Positions 23,557 through 35,659 of a stretch of 64,000 nucleotides of DNA are shown piece by piece. The notes beneath the pieces are model-generated. The model was given only the letters and a program-made list of their open reading frames with translations, was not told where the DNA came from and did not search any database. The position numbers and the translations under genes are program-made. Within the stretch, counting starts at the first letter, position 1, and each line of letters opens with the position of its first letter. Source of the stretch: Jacaranda mimosifolia (Eukaryota; Streptophyta; Magnoliopsida; Lamiales; Bignoniaceae); NCBI GenBank assembly GCA_018894105.1, contig CM032133.1, positions 17,622,501 to 17,686,500 of the forward strand, given 5' to 3'.

Positions 23557-24210
23557 TTGTTAGGATTCCCTCCGAAAGCCTATTTTGATTTATGTCCTTT
23601 TTGTAAGAAAGCTAATTGCATTTATTATGGCAATTGCAGTTTTCTTGCTACGACATGTGTAGTTTGTATGACAACCAAATGATGCAGCAAAATCTAGAAC
23701 TTTCTATGTATAAGTCAAAGTAGATTTGACATGTTATCGTTGCACCATTCTAGGAGAAAAATGAGCTGATTGAATATTCACTCTGATGATTTTGTACTCT
23801 ACTATTTAATAGAATAGAGGGTTTAAAGAAAAGCAACGAGTGCTATTGTGTGAGATTAGGATTATTCTCTTGAAACTCTTTTTCAAAACTCCACTTTTTG
23901 TGCTGAGTGTTTACTACAACCTGTGAAGTTTTAAGAAGTTAGCATTGCTCATTGTACTTGTTCTAATCTGTTTGATTAATAAAGTGCAAATTCAAAATCC
24001 TAAGTCCTTTGGTTTAGGTAGTGGAGTAGGCTTACCGAACCACTACAACTATCTTGTCTCTTTTTTTATCTTTCTGCTAATCTTTGAAATTTCAGTTATA
24101 TCTGAAAGTTTTAATTTATTCTTTAATATACTGTTTGACTTCTTTGAGTCCATTACCCTTTTGGGCTCCTATTCTCTTTCATTAATAATTGTGGGAAGAT
24201 GGCAATCTTG
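23557..24210 (+). mobile_element. Possible copia-type solo LTR or LTR/leader remnant
   Basis: The segment opens TGTTAGGATTCCCTCC, a TG-start typical of LTRs, and its later part (GAGTGCTATTGTGTGAG, GTGGAGTAGGCTTACCG) resembles the R/U5 end of plant copia LTRs. A matching CA end, PBS and TSD were not found. The 89-aa ORF at 23945 is hydrophobic but lies wholly inside this T-rich segment, and I do not regard it as a gene. Confidence 0.35.
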
Positions 24211-25848
24211 TTGAATCCATGCCAATTGAAAATAGTCAAAACTGCATACCCAATACGTTGATGTTATTTTTCTTTTCTTTTTTTTATAAAATAGAATCTT
24301 GGACTTAATTTAATAATGAGAGGTAAAAGGAAAAGGACAAGTTATAAAAATTAAGTCATTCAGATTTACGTTGTGAAAAACATAAGTATAGGTGATGCAA
24401 TATAAAGTTGGAGCACTAATGAAAGAATAATATTGCTGGAAGGAAATTGTAGTTATTTAACATAATAGAGTCTAATGAATAACCCTTGCTTTATGTTATC
24501 ATTTCAATTTATACAGATAGGGGCTTTCTATTTTAAAGGAGGTTACATTCCACATTTTATAATTGGCAGCCCAGTTTCTTTTCTTAACTGCCAACTACAC
24601 TTGTAATTGACTCCTCCTATATATTCTGCAGACTGCAGATTTGTTGTTGATAGTTATCCTTTAATTTTAATCTCTACTTCCACGGAGGTATATAGTTATA
24701 TTCTTCAGCTCGATTGACAACTATTATTCCAGCTCCACTCATTAGGTAATAATAATATTGTAGCTAGCTCGCATAACCATTTGAACAAGTCGGAGGAAGT
24801 TTGGTAGCTGATCGACTTGTACAGCTCTGCCACAGCTCGAATATCAGCTCGTTGTTGAGACCATTCTGTTGTACGTAGCTTGATTATCTGATGAGATGAT
24901 GAACTCAAGGCCGCAGTACTGAGGTTTTTTCAGTACTTGAATAGCTCGGCCAAGAAGGCCTGTGATATCAACAGACAACAGGGTATAAAAATTGTTGGAG
25001 ATTGAAACTAGCTATAGGCTATAGCGTCACTTCTTAATTCGAATTTGGTCAAAATAAGAGTTTCATTTTTTACTTTCAAAACCAATTATCTTGTATTGCT
25101 GTACAGAATTTTAATAATCAATCTTCCAAAATACAACTTTAAAAAATTAATAATTCTATAAATCCTAAAGTTGTAGATATAATTTTCAAAACAAAGATAA
25201 TGTCAATCTCAAGAGGTGACCATAATGTCAAACAAAGTTCGAATCATGATTTTTCAAACAAAATTTTGTGAAAATAAGTTAAATGCTAAAATTAAAAAAT
25301 AAAGTACCCCAAATAAATTTTATTAAATAAAATTACGAATTTACAACTCTAATTTTTTATAAAATATATTTTCCTCCTTCGGGGGCTGGACAAGTATATT
25401 TTCTGATCCAAAAAATAGTTGAGAATCTGATGTCTTCATAGATGAATAACGAAAATAATTCAATAGAGAACATAGAACTTAAATAAGTTGCTTAATATTT
25501 ATTTGCCATTATGGCTTTGATATAATTTATATTTTCCTCTCACATCCTTGAGATGTCTTTCATATTAACAAAATTTCTTGTCATGTGTGTTTACTGTTTA
25601 TTGTATGTTTTTGTTGTGTTATAAAATTTAGTTATTCAAATATTTTATTTTTACAATAATATTCATTTGACTTCATATGCAATTAAATCGTTAAAAACTA
25701 TTTTTTTTTAATGTTTCAAAAAGGTAAAACTTATTATTTAATGACATAAAATAAAATTTCATTTGAAGATATTAAACTTCAAAGATAATTTATATAAGTT
25801 GACTAAGTTGTAGAGTATCAATAATTGCTAACTTTAAATTTATGTATT
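24211..25848. other. Intergenic DNA, unassigned
   Basis: Mostly AT-rich. 24560-25010 is less AT-rich and has repeated AGCTCG motifs but no sustained reading frame or recognised similarity. Confidence 0.4.
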
Positions 25849-26497
25849 TGATAGTAAAAAGGGATTAAGAGGAGGGTGAATTGATCTTTTTCTAAATCAA
25901 TTAAACACATTCGTCCCTTTAAAAAGCTTTGCAAAATTTTTGATATAGAGTAATATTTAAAAAATCCAAAAGGATAAAGAAATAGATATAAGAAAGCAAT
26001 ATAATGAACACAAGGATTTATAGTGATTCAGCAATCTTACATCCACTACCTAAGATATAGTATTAGGATTTTAACCTGTACTTATATTTAAAAAACGTGA
26101 AGCTACAATGAAGACAAAATATAAGAAATCGATAACTAAAAGCAACTTTCTCTATTGCAGAAACTTCTAACAGACTGGAAGATGGAAGGCAAAAGCAAAC
26201 TTCTAGCGCAACTTCTAGAGTAATATTTTCTAGAGTTCTAAACTTTGAGAAAGACTTAGTACTTTTGTCTTGAGACTTCATCTTTTAAATAGACGAGTCT
26301 TGATTCTTGATATCTTGTCCTCTAATGAAATATTTTCTTCTATAACATGCAGATTTCCATATGAAAGTTCCATTGGTTACTTTCCATCTTTATTTTCGGA
26401 TGATTGCTTTTCTTCCTTCTATCGAGGCATGATTTGAGCAGGCAGATTGCTGATCTTGTGATATTGAATCATTTGAGCATTTTCCTTATTTACATCA
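25849..26497 (-). mobile_element. Solo LTR related to the copia relic at 56562
   Basis: From about 25863 the text (TTAAGAGGAGGGTGAATTG, then CACAAGGATTTATAGTGATT and CATCCACTACCTAAG) matches the copia LTRs at 56562-57441 and 59794-60143 in order and spacing. It starts TGATAGTAAA and appears to end TTTACATCA. No PBS or polypurine tract is next to it, which points to a solo LTR left by LTR-LTR recombination. The ends are inferred and no TSD was seen. Confidence 0.55.
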
Positions 26498-26514
26498 AAT
26501 GCAATATGGAATAG

Positions 26515-26945
26515 TTTTTGGGAAAAATTTTCCTAACTCCCAAAACAATCCCAAAAAATATACACATTCTCCAATCATTTTCCCAAAACACAAAAAATTT
26601 ATACCCAAAAAATCTTCAGAATTCAATCTCAAAAAGACCTTATACACTACCTTAGCCCTACCTTGACCTTACCTAACACTCAAGTATATATATACACACA
26701 CACACACACACCATCAAAGTATATATATATATACACAGTACATAAAAAATTAATTTTTTCCTACAAACCTAACAAAAAAGTAACTGATTTGACATATACA
26801 GTAAAATTTGTTCCCCCACAAAACATTAACAAACAAACAACTCATTCTCAATCCATTTTCCTTATTTTCCCAAAACATAAACAAACACTTGACACTTTTT
26901 TCAAGTTTTCTCCCAAAAACTCATTCTCCCAAATTTTTTTTTAGA
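26515..26945. other. CCCAAAA-rich stretch resembling the interior of the palindromic MITE
   Basis: Dense repeats of TCCCAAAA/ACCCAAAAAATC type, then an AC/TA microsatellite (26684-26736). Composition and several phrases (ATTCTCCAATC, TTACCCAAAAAATC) resemble 16570-16700. The 93-aa ORF spans microsatellite and is not credible. Confidence 0.35.
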
Positions 26946-27735
26946 AAATGACCAAAATGCTAGTGAACAAGTCCTAACATTTCCTTAAAAAAGATCATAA
27001 TAAAAACTTATTCTAAGGAGATCCCAACATGTATTATACATAGATTTTAAACTGTTTTAAATTAAAAAAAAGAAAAGAAAAGGCAATAAATAATGGAGCA
27101 AACATTTTTATTTAATAGACTTTTGAATTATACATATAACTAGATCTTTGAGAACGATAAAAAGTCAAACTTAATTTTTTGAAATATGAATTTTTTTTAG
27201 TATGATCTCATTAATAGTGCAGATGTCATGCTAATAGTTTTTATGACACTTAAGAATTTAAAATATTAATTATTTGTCAACTAGTATATGTACTTTTGTT
27301 TGTAGATTAATAATAAGTATGAAACAATAATTACTTTCCAATATTTAACTTAGCACATAATATCTTATTAAACATAGACTATTATGTAAATAATTTAATA
27401 TGATTCTTAGTTTTAATAAAATTTTATTGATCTAGCACTACTCCTACCAAATTTTGTTTATATACAACATATTCTCTGTAAAGTCTTATTAAACGAAAAT
27501 GTATAAATTAATGTACATGACATAGTATCAAAGAGATGTGCAAATAAATGTATTTAAAAATATAAAGATTGATGCCATTAGATATTTTAAGTGTTTATTT
27601 ATCAAGCTTTTAGAAATCTATTTATATGCCCTATAAGGGTTTACTTTAGTAAATTGGGTGTAGAATGATGTGAAAAAAATGTGGGATGGACTATAGAATT
27701 AGGATAATTTTATATTTTTTAAATTATATTTACTT
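26946..27735. other. AT-rich intergenic DNA, nothing recognised
   Basis: No ORF, repeat arms or element termini were recognised. Confidence 0.5.
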
Positions 27736-28695
27736 AGATCACGTTTGATTTGGTATTTTGGTAATAGTGAGTATTATAGTAGTGGTATAATAATGAGATA
27801 TTAGCCACCACTCATAATTTTAGTGGCCTATTTGATACACAAGATTGCTATAAATTAGCCCCCACGTATATCTCCCACAATCCATTCTCTGTTGTTTGAT
27901 ACTTTCTATTATAATTTGTATGTCCATTACGCCCTTACTCAAGAAATTTGGTCCATGGATAAAAAAAAAGAAGTGTTCTACAATTGGAATTCCAAAAACA
28001 TTTAGAATGCTTATTATATATATTCTGCATAATATTTAATGAATAATACTCTATTCGAGTAAACATTTGTTATATTTATATATTTCAAAGCTAATATATA
28101 TATCTAATTATTTATAAATATTAACTAAAAATCAAATAAATTTAAAATAAAAAACTTGATAATTTGCATATATTAATTATTTTTAAATTGTTATCTTTGA
28201 GTTTGTGTCACAACCATTAGATTAAATATTAATTCAAAGACATGATCTGAAATAAGTACAAACACAAATTAAAGCAAGTAAAAAATAATATCAAAACAAG
28301 GCACAGTTCCAGTGCAAGTCGGAATTGAAAAATCGATGAGAAGAGGACAATGGAACATAAGTGTAAAATTCGCATTGTTAGTTGAGGACAAAATCAAAAA
28401 TTTGGCCTAACATTTCATTGAATCTGTCAGAGCAATTGGATAGCAGAGGTCGCTATTGGAATAGTGGCTACTCAAGTGAATAATACCGGGCCAACGATTA
28501 TTTACCTCATGTTGTGTATCAAACATGCGATAACTGGAGAATTAGCTGCTTTTGGGGGTGGGGGTGGTAATTGCTGAAATCAAATGTGGGCCTAGTGGTA
28601 TGAAAAGAGTGATGAAAGTGGACAATTGTAGTAATTGTTTTCTTAGATGATTATAATATGGTGATAATTATTTAAAAGACTAAAATACCCTAGAC
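27736..28695. mobile_element. Probable TIR element, old
   Basis: The left region (CGTTTGATTTGGTATT at about 27748; TATTTGATACACAA at about 27829) matches the reverse complement of the right region (CATTTGATTTCAGC at about 28588; TGTTTGATACACAAC at about 28528) in order. This gives imperfect inverted arms about 100-150 bp long. The interior has no transposase. Exact ends and TSD are unresolved. Confidence 0.4.
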
Positions 28696-28992
28696 TTAAA
28701 AATAGTTTCAGAGAACTCAAATGCAGGCAGTCAAGGAATTTAGGGTCGATTCAAAGTTGTGAAGACTAGTTCTATATATTAGATTGAGGCTAGAACTTTA
28801 TTCGATTCTCAAACACACGCTGAAACTTAACTCAACTACATGACGTCTAGAATTTGAATTAAGAGCAAGAAAATAACTCCATAAATATCTTTCTTATCTC
28901 ACAAGGATCATAATCATATAATTTTTAATGTTAAATAGCCATGAGAATTGCTGAAATTTAAAGGCATCAGTTGAGCTTTGGGGGTAGTGATG

Positions 28993-29472
28993 CAGTGGCG
29001 GATTTACAGCCACATATGTGGGGCCAATTGACCGCATTTGCTTTTTTTTTTTTATTATATAAATGTATATATATTTATATAGAAATGATGAATATATAGT
29101 ATTTTGACCCTACTTAATATCAAAATGACCCCAGTACAGTTGGTCGACAGTTGGTGAAATTTTCGTTGCTTTTTCTGATCACCACTGCAAGTGTAGAAAG
29201 AGCTTTCTCGGCGATGAAATTTATCAAAATTGGTTTGCGGAACTGACTGAATGATACTTCCTTAATGATTGTTTGATAACTTATAAAAAAAGAGAAGTAT
29301 TTATGAGCATTTCAAATGATGATATTATGACAACGTTTTAGAAAATGAAAACTCGTCGAAGACAATTGGATTAATGTATTTAAATTTTATTTTTATTAAA
29401 TATTAATTATTTTAAATTTATTTTTTATTAATATTTTGACCTTACTTACCTAAATTCCTGGATACACCACTG
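28993..29472 (+). mobile_element. hAT deletion derivative, 480 bp, perfect TSD
   Basis: The perfect 8-bp TSD TAGTGATG lies at 28985-28992 and 29473-29480. Terminal repeats are CAGTGGCGGATTTACAG and, reversed, CAGTGGTGTATCCAGG. The interior keeps the end of a hAT transposase gene (next entry) and lacks the rest, so it arose by internal deletion of an autonomous element. Confidence 0.92.
29178..29375 (+). pseudogene. hAT transposase C-terminal dimerisation region, fragment
   Basis: One frame reads ITTASVERAFSAMKFIKIG followed by LRN-stop. Further on, the text yields KMKTRRRQL. TASVERAFSAMK is the hallmark of the hAT-family C-terminal dimerisation domain. In an intact transposase this segment holds the dimer together for terminal-repeat binding. 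Here only about 60 codons remain with several stops, so it has no function as an enzyme. It lies inside the 480-bp hAT element in the sense direction. Confidence 0.85.
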
Positions 29473-29480
29473 TAGTGATG

Positions 29481-29810
29481 GGTTTGTTTCCTAGCATGGT
29501 TGCTAGTAGTTTAATGTTGTCAATTGGAAAAATCGACAACCAGTTGTGGAGATTGGAAATGGTGGTGCTTCGATAGTGTTGAGGTGTTAGATGGTCAATT
29601 GGTAGGATTCCAGGCAACGAATCACAAAATTTGTTGAGGACTTTTACTTCCTAAGTTACGACACATCGACTTGTGGGACAACCTCCCACCTTCGACAGCG
29701 ACTGACAACAAGCTGTTTAAACGTAAATAAGACTTGTAAATTGCATTGAAAGATAGAAAAAGAAGAAGATATGAGGTAATTTAGAAAAGACAAAATGTGT
29801 ACATACATGG
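29481..29810. other. Unassigned DNA
   Basis: Less AT-rich than its surroundings, with many stops in all frames. No similarity recognised. Confidence 0.4.
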
Positions 29811-30135
29811 TAAGATGACAAATTAAGTCTGTAAAAGGTTAAAAAAGGTAAAAATGAACTAAAAGGGCTAGATTAATTGAATAATAAATAAAATAATAAG
29901 TTAGAGAGTCCAAGTGATCAAACCCATCAAGATGGGCAACTAGACCCTAATGGGGGCCGACATCTATTTAGGAAAAAACACTACAAATATTAAGTTTCAA
30001 AGTCAAATTGAACATAAGAAATCATTTGCAAAAAATCGAGAGCTCTGACTCAACATAACACATTCTAGAGAAAGAAACTTGGACAAACTTGCTGAATTTT
30101 AAAAATGACTTTAACTTCGTTTTCGAGCAGCATCA
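29811..30135 (+). mobile_element. Solo LTR related to the gypsy element at 61035
   Basis: The order GATGACAAATTAAGTCTG, then AAAAAACACTACAAATATTAAG, AGAAATCATTTGCAAAAAA, and a CGTTTTCGAGCAGCATCA end parallels the LTRs at 61035-61322 and 63509-63845 (GATGTGGACAATCAAGACT; TACAAATACTAAACCC; AAATCATTCGCAAAAAA; CATTTTCGTACAACATCA). No second LTR or PBS is adjacent. The 5' end is approximate and no TSD was found. Confidence 0.5.
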
Positions 30136-30426
30136 TATGAAAATTTGCCCTGTTATCTCACAAGGCTGGAATTGTTAATTTTTTTCATCCTACCAAATGG
30201 GCTAGACACCACATCCCTAATTCATCCTCTACACTAGCAAGCTTGGGTTTATTTATTAGGCTTTATCATAAAATGTGTACATGTGATAAAATAGGATGTG
30301 TGCTCTCATCCTTCATGATCCTTCAAAAGAAACTGGGCCTAGGAAGATTGCTTCAGATATTTGAGAATGAAACTTTTTTATTGTGTTAACTGTTGAACAA
30401 CTAAAACTTTTCTAGTTAAAAACTTT

Positions 30427-30960
30427 CACTGCAAAAACATATGCTATTTCCGCCAGAAATTTTCGAAGGACCAAATTCTTCATACATTTTCGAGGGAATA
30501 TAGGCAAAACTTATATGGATAGGGCATCTACTTAAAAATTGTTGATTTTCAATTGGAGAAAATGGCTGGCATTTGGAGGGAGATTAGCGTGTATATGTAT
30601 CGGAATTTTTCTTTGGAATTTGCAAGAAAAAATCTCCAATGAAATTTTTGATGAAAATTCTACTTGAAAATGCATAAATTAATATGGAAAAATGAATAAC
30701 TTCTTTGGTGAAAATTTCATATGAATATTCCACTAGAGAAAATCTCCGGTGGAACTTTAGATGTAGTTTCTGTAGGAGAAGAGCCTCATGTTTTGAAATT
30801 TCATAGTCGATATTTCAGTTTAAAGTTCACTAGGTAATTTTTTTTGGTGAATTTCAGATGAAAATTTTCATCTGCAAAGATGTATTTTATTTTTTTAATA
30901 CATAAATTAATTTGTTTTTTCGAGGGAAATTTCCTTAGAATTTCTTCAAAATGCAAAATT
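30427..30960 (+). mobile_element. CACTA-like terminal region
   Basis: CACTGCAAAAACATATGC at 30427 resembles a CACTA terminus. The next 500 bp carry repeated short motifs in both orientations (TTTTCGAGGGAA, AAAATCTCCGGTGGAA, GGTGAAAATTTCAT), like the subterminal repeats of these elements. The other end is not visible, so extent is unknown. Confidence 0.4.
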
Positions 30961-31420
30961 AAAATGCACAGGAGAGAATTTCTTCCCTATTTTCCTCTTT
31001 CCGCCCCCCTTTTTCCCTTCCGTCATTGCTTTGCCATCATTCTAACATCGACCCCTGCTAGTCCTTTGCCCATCACCACCTTTATGTCACCATTGTCATC
31101 ATTATTCAAAGCTGCTATCACTTGACTTTGAATCAGCCACCACTACCACCACGCGCAACCATTTTGTTCACATTCAACTTCGATCCATCATTGCTCACTC
31201 GTCCACCGGCCACCACCACCACCACCACCATCCCTCGCTAGCTGTCCATTCCTCGGTGTTTCTTAAATTTTAGTTTTAAATTTGATATTATTTTATTTTT
31301 TAAATTGTTAGATGTGTTAATCTAGGGTTTAAAGTTCAGACAATTTTATTTGTAGGTTGTACATAATTCATAATTTTAGGGTATAGGCATTTTGATTATA
31401 TAATTTTGTTTAATTGATTG
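30961..31420. other. Pyrimidine-rich stretch with CCA triplets
   Basis: 30990-31260 is C/T-rich with a (CCA)n run near 31209-31230, then AT-rich to the gypsy insertion site. It could be a captured gene fragment inside the CACTA-like element (inference). The 81-aa ORF at 30880 has no recognisable content. Confidence 0.35.
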
Positions 31421-31425
31421 ATTAA

Positions 31426-34227
31426 TGTAACACCCTTAGAAATTCTATGACTTGTGAAAATTTATTTGCCATTATTTTTATTTTCATGAATTTTAATTTA
31501 TTATTTATTTTAAAACTTCAGGGGTTAATCCGTAATTTGAGAAAACCTAATTGAACACCATTTGAAAATTTGTGGGTCAAAACAAGAATATTACTAGTCA
31601 ACTGGGTGGAAATAAGACACTAACTTAATCTTAGGATCAAATTGAAGACTATGGAATTCTTGGAGGACTTAATTGAAAGCTGGGCAGAGGATTTGGGGGT
31701 CAATTTCTAATTTCCAAAATATCTTTATTTATAACATTTTCTTCCCCTTTCCTTCTTCATTCTTCATCAAACCATTCCCCATCACCCTTATTGGCGATCT
31801 TCACCGGCGTTCACCATTTCCTAAAACTAAACCATCCATTTGTTTTTTCTCTTCACTAGCATCATGTTGATATCATATGCACACACATTTCACAGATGGA
31901 CCACCAGGATAGTGAAGCTGGATGTTGACCGTGGTGGTGAACGACGGGTGATTGCAAAGCAGTGGAGGAGACTAGTTTCTAGGTGGCGGGATTTGAAGCT
32001 TTCAGCTGAAGAAACACTGTGGTACTCTTGCATTAAAGTTTGGTGTAGAACTGGCAACAGAATTGGAAGAAAATCTCTTGGCGGCGTTGAAGCTTCGGAG
32101 CTCCAATTGAGGGTCTTACCGGCGGCTAAAAGTGCAATTGAGGAGTGCATTGAGTAGCTCTACTTGAAAGGCAACTGTTGGTGGTGGCTTTAGCTTAGTC
32201 CGGAAACGATGGACGACGACAGTGGTTCTAAGAATGATCATGACTGTGCTCTGAATTTGTGATTCCAGAGCCTTGTTAGTCAGATCCTGGGTAATTGAGA
32301 ATTTTGGGTTTAAAGATTTGGATCATTTGGTTTTTCTTCCAAATCTTGTATTATGGTAGGAATGAGAAATTGACATGTGATTTGTATATATACACACCAT
32401 GCATGGGCATACATGTGCCTAGTGGACCCGTATTTATTATAATATATGGTAACTTAGGTGATAAAACCCTAATTTTATGGATTTGGAACTAAGTGGCGAT
32501 AATTGGGTTAATTAAAATGATTGAACCATTATTATTGATTTGGGATAATGTTATAAGGTTAAATAAGTAATGAAGGACCAAATTATATTCCATTACTAGA
32601 ATCGATACAAACCCATGACTATTTCTGTATTAATGGCTTAATTAGCACACTTTGTACCAATAGTATCGATCGTACCCTAACTACTGTATTAAGCGAGTAA
32701 CTGGTGATTTTGGACTGTTGATAGTATAATAGTAATTATTGGGGTTGAATGTGAAATTTTTAACTGTCAATATACTTTTTTGGTTAGGTGGCGAAGAAGT
32801 GGGTCCCATGGGCCAGTAGACTGCAGATTGTGGTTGCTTTTTTCTGAAACTATGAAGGTGAGGGTCTGCCAATCTCACATTGATTATACCTATCGTTCTT
32901 GTGGAAAATCTTGTGAGGGTTAAATGTGATTTGTACTATACATGCTCTTGGTTATTGAAATCTGTAAATTGCTTGAGTTCTTACTTGTTTTCTATTAATT
33001 GATGCGTATACCCCTATGAGGGTTATTTCTTGATCGTGCTCTGATAAGAGTTTTTATTCTTATCTATCTTGGCGCCCAGAACTTTCTACTGTTATCTATT
33101 ACTGTACTTGTTCTCGATCGCTACATGTTATTATCTTGTTACTTATTACCATTCTGTATTGTTATCGGATGCTTTGTCGGCACACTTGATCGTTCGTACA
33201 TCATTATATGGCCATTTTGGCTTAATCGAACTTGTTAATCATTGTTGTATTGCCTTCTCGGCATTTCTATACTGCTAATTGTTGCCTCGTCGGCTCACTT
33301 ATTTTATTTGGTGTCAACGATGTGCTAGGGATTTCCCCCTAGGGATCTGGATAAACTATTACTGACACTTGTTATATGTATGGAGAATCGATTGGCCAAG
33401 GGCCCAACTGAGCGAAATGATTGGATATATAGGACACGCTATGTAGTTTGCATGGTGTCAGCGGTACGCTAGGGATTTCCCCGGGGGCATCGCGATGCGC
33501 CATACGGTCCGTATGGTCCTGCCATGTACCAAACTGTCATGTTTTGGTAGAATTGATTGATTGATTGGAATAAGTTGAATTTGATATGCATTTCTCTTTT
33601 TGATCTATTGAGATGCATATATTATTCAGGTTTGCTTGACTATACTTGTATCCTGACTGCTTGAAATCTGCTCATGGAGAAATAAGGCAGGAGAGATTCC
33701 TGTTTGCTAAACCTGATAGTGCTTGTACCTTAATTGTTCATGTTCTGATGATTGAATTGTGATCTATTGAGATGTTCCTTCCTTGACAGGTTCTTATTGC
33801 TTACTGTTAATATATCCCTCACTAAGTCCTTTGGACTTACCCTCCTGTGTTATTATGAATTTTCTCAAATAGAAATAGGTGATGAACTCAGACCACAGGC
33901 TTGGACACGAACATATTTTGTAATAGATTAGGTGTTTGAATGTATATATGGAATCATCTTAATGTTAAGCTTAGGCTTTGAGATGTTGTGATATGTCAAG
34001 ATTGATAATGATAATCTAAAGGCATATATATGTTGTTAAGTGTTAAGGAATAAACCCTGGCATATATTTAGTGATTTTATCAAGGGTTGTTTAAGTTAAA
34101 ATCTACTGCTGTTTTTGATAAGTTTTGAAAAATTTCTTATAGGCTTATTGCTTATTTATGAGTTAATAATTAAGATAGAACTGAAATAACATCTCAGCTT
34201 GGGGATTAACATGAGTGGGGTGCCACA
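31426..34227 (+). repeat. 5' LTR of the gypsy element
   Basis: 2802 bp, TGTAACACCC...GGGGTGCCACA. It aligns along its length with 40201-42979 with many point differences (five in the first 40 bases), so the insertion is old. It contains palindromic CTAGGG-ATTTCC-CCCTAG (33325-33342) and a second related motif at about 33452. An ORF of 105 codons at 31840-32157 is partly kept in the other LTR. Confidence 0.93.
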
Positions 34228-34229
34228 GG

Positions 34230-34241
34230 TGGTATCAGAGC
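34230..34241 (+). other. Primer-binding site, initiator-Met type
   Basis: TGGTATCAGAGC, two bases after the 5' LTR, complementary to the 3' end of plant initiator-Met tRNA. It primes minus-strand cDNA synthesis. Confidence 0.95.
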
Positions 34242-34430
34242 CTAGGTTATCGATGACCTAGGTGTTGAGTATCGTTGGGAACTATAATTAACTTTTATTT
34301 GTTTTAGCTAGGGTATGAACCTTGGGAAATTATGTGTATATTAGAAGGTTTTATGTGATCCAAGGAATTGGGAATGAATTTAATTACTTGTTATTAATGG
34401 AATAGATTTCTATGAATCTTGTATTGCAGA

Positions 34431-35233
34431 ATGATGGATAACCAAGTGAAAGGAAAGAAACCAACGAACGAAGATAGCGTGGAAGATTTGAAGAATGCGA
34501 CCGATGTTTTAAAGGAGGAAAAAGAAATCCTTTTAAGACTTGAGGATAGAGTTGAGGCCTTAGAACAGGAGAAAACGAACTTATTGAAGTTGTGTTAGTT
34601 ACTTGAAGAGAAGTTATATAACTGGTGGGAGTCGCTTATGCAAGGTCGAGCGGAGGTATGTCAATTAAAGTCAATGTTGGGAGCTAAGGACTACCTCATG
34701 GATAGACTCATAGGAGACGTGGAGCGAGAACACGTGCAGGCTCGCATAGTAGAGCTCAAGTTGAATGACTTCGCGCTATACATGCAAAGATGGAGGTGAT
34801 GTTCTAAACGTTAGAGTCTGACTACAGGAGATCGATGGACATGCCCCACCCAATAATGGACGAGGTTGGCCGAATGATGGCACATTATGGTAGTGCCATA
34901 GACCAGGTGGTTAGAGACGGCGTTGGGATTGACATTGAGGCTTAACCGTTAAGAGTTTGTCCCTTCCTAGAGCCAGGATAGCGACAAGGAGTGCATATTA
35001 ATAAGAAACCTATTAGGGACCAGGTAGAGGCTCCTACAGAGGATCATGAGAAGAATCCAAAGGAGGATTCATATGATGATACTAATAAGATTTTTGAGGT
35101 GGATCCCATCCTAGAGCCCTCGGTGGTGGCAGCGTTAGAGATCAATGATAAAGACGATGATGGAGATGCGATCTTGGAGTTGATGGAGGACGACGAGGAT
35201 GCTGTGTCTGACATTACTTACGAGGAGGATTAG
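34431..35233 (+). pseudogene. Extra 5' reading frame of the gypsy element: coiled coil plus acidic tail
   Basis: Starts MMDNQVKGKKPTNEDSVEDL and runs as a charged, heptad-rich helix (LLRLEDRVEALEQEKTNLLK) to a stop at about 34597 (TAG, likely from CAG). It resumes in frame with EEKLYNWWESLMQGRAEV. After a frameshift a separate 80-codon frame (34991-35233) ends in a D/E-rich tail (DDDGDAILELMEDDEDAV). It lies upstream of gag and is clearly separate from it, with about 400 bp of stop-filled DNA between. I do not recognise the protein. A coiled-coil accessory protein of the element is the plain reading. Confidence 0.55.
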
Positions 35234-35659
35234 GACAAGACGACTTGGTATCTATAAATATGGGGTGCAATATGTATATAGGATAGTGGTAGCTTTTGTC
35301 TAGTAGATCGTGTAGTACTGGATGGTATTTTCTCATATACGCCTTGTATTTTTGGATTTGATTAGGCGGGCAGTTAGCTTAGCCTTCTTAAGAATTTTGA
35401 ACCAGTGTATATATTAAGTAACTTTGCTAGAGCTAACCTAGTATTAATGAATTTTATCTTTTAGATATTCGTTAGCAGTTTTCCTTTCTTTTTCGTTATG
35501 AACTATTAAAATTTTGATGAAATTTACTTTTTTCTACCTTATTTTCGAAAGATCAAGAAATTCCGAAGGGATTATTGCTAACTGAGGCATTATCTTATAA
35601 CTTATGTTTACAGGCTTGGACATACTTAAGGAATCTCAAGTGAGAGATAGCATCTAGTG

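Noticed and set aside
23945..24214. 89-aa hydrophobic ORF resembling a membrane protein
   Set aside because: T-rich sequence gives Leu/Phe/Ile runs by chance, and the segment looks like an LTR/leader remnant.
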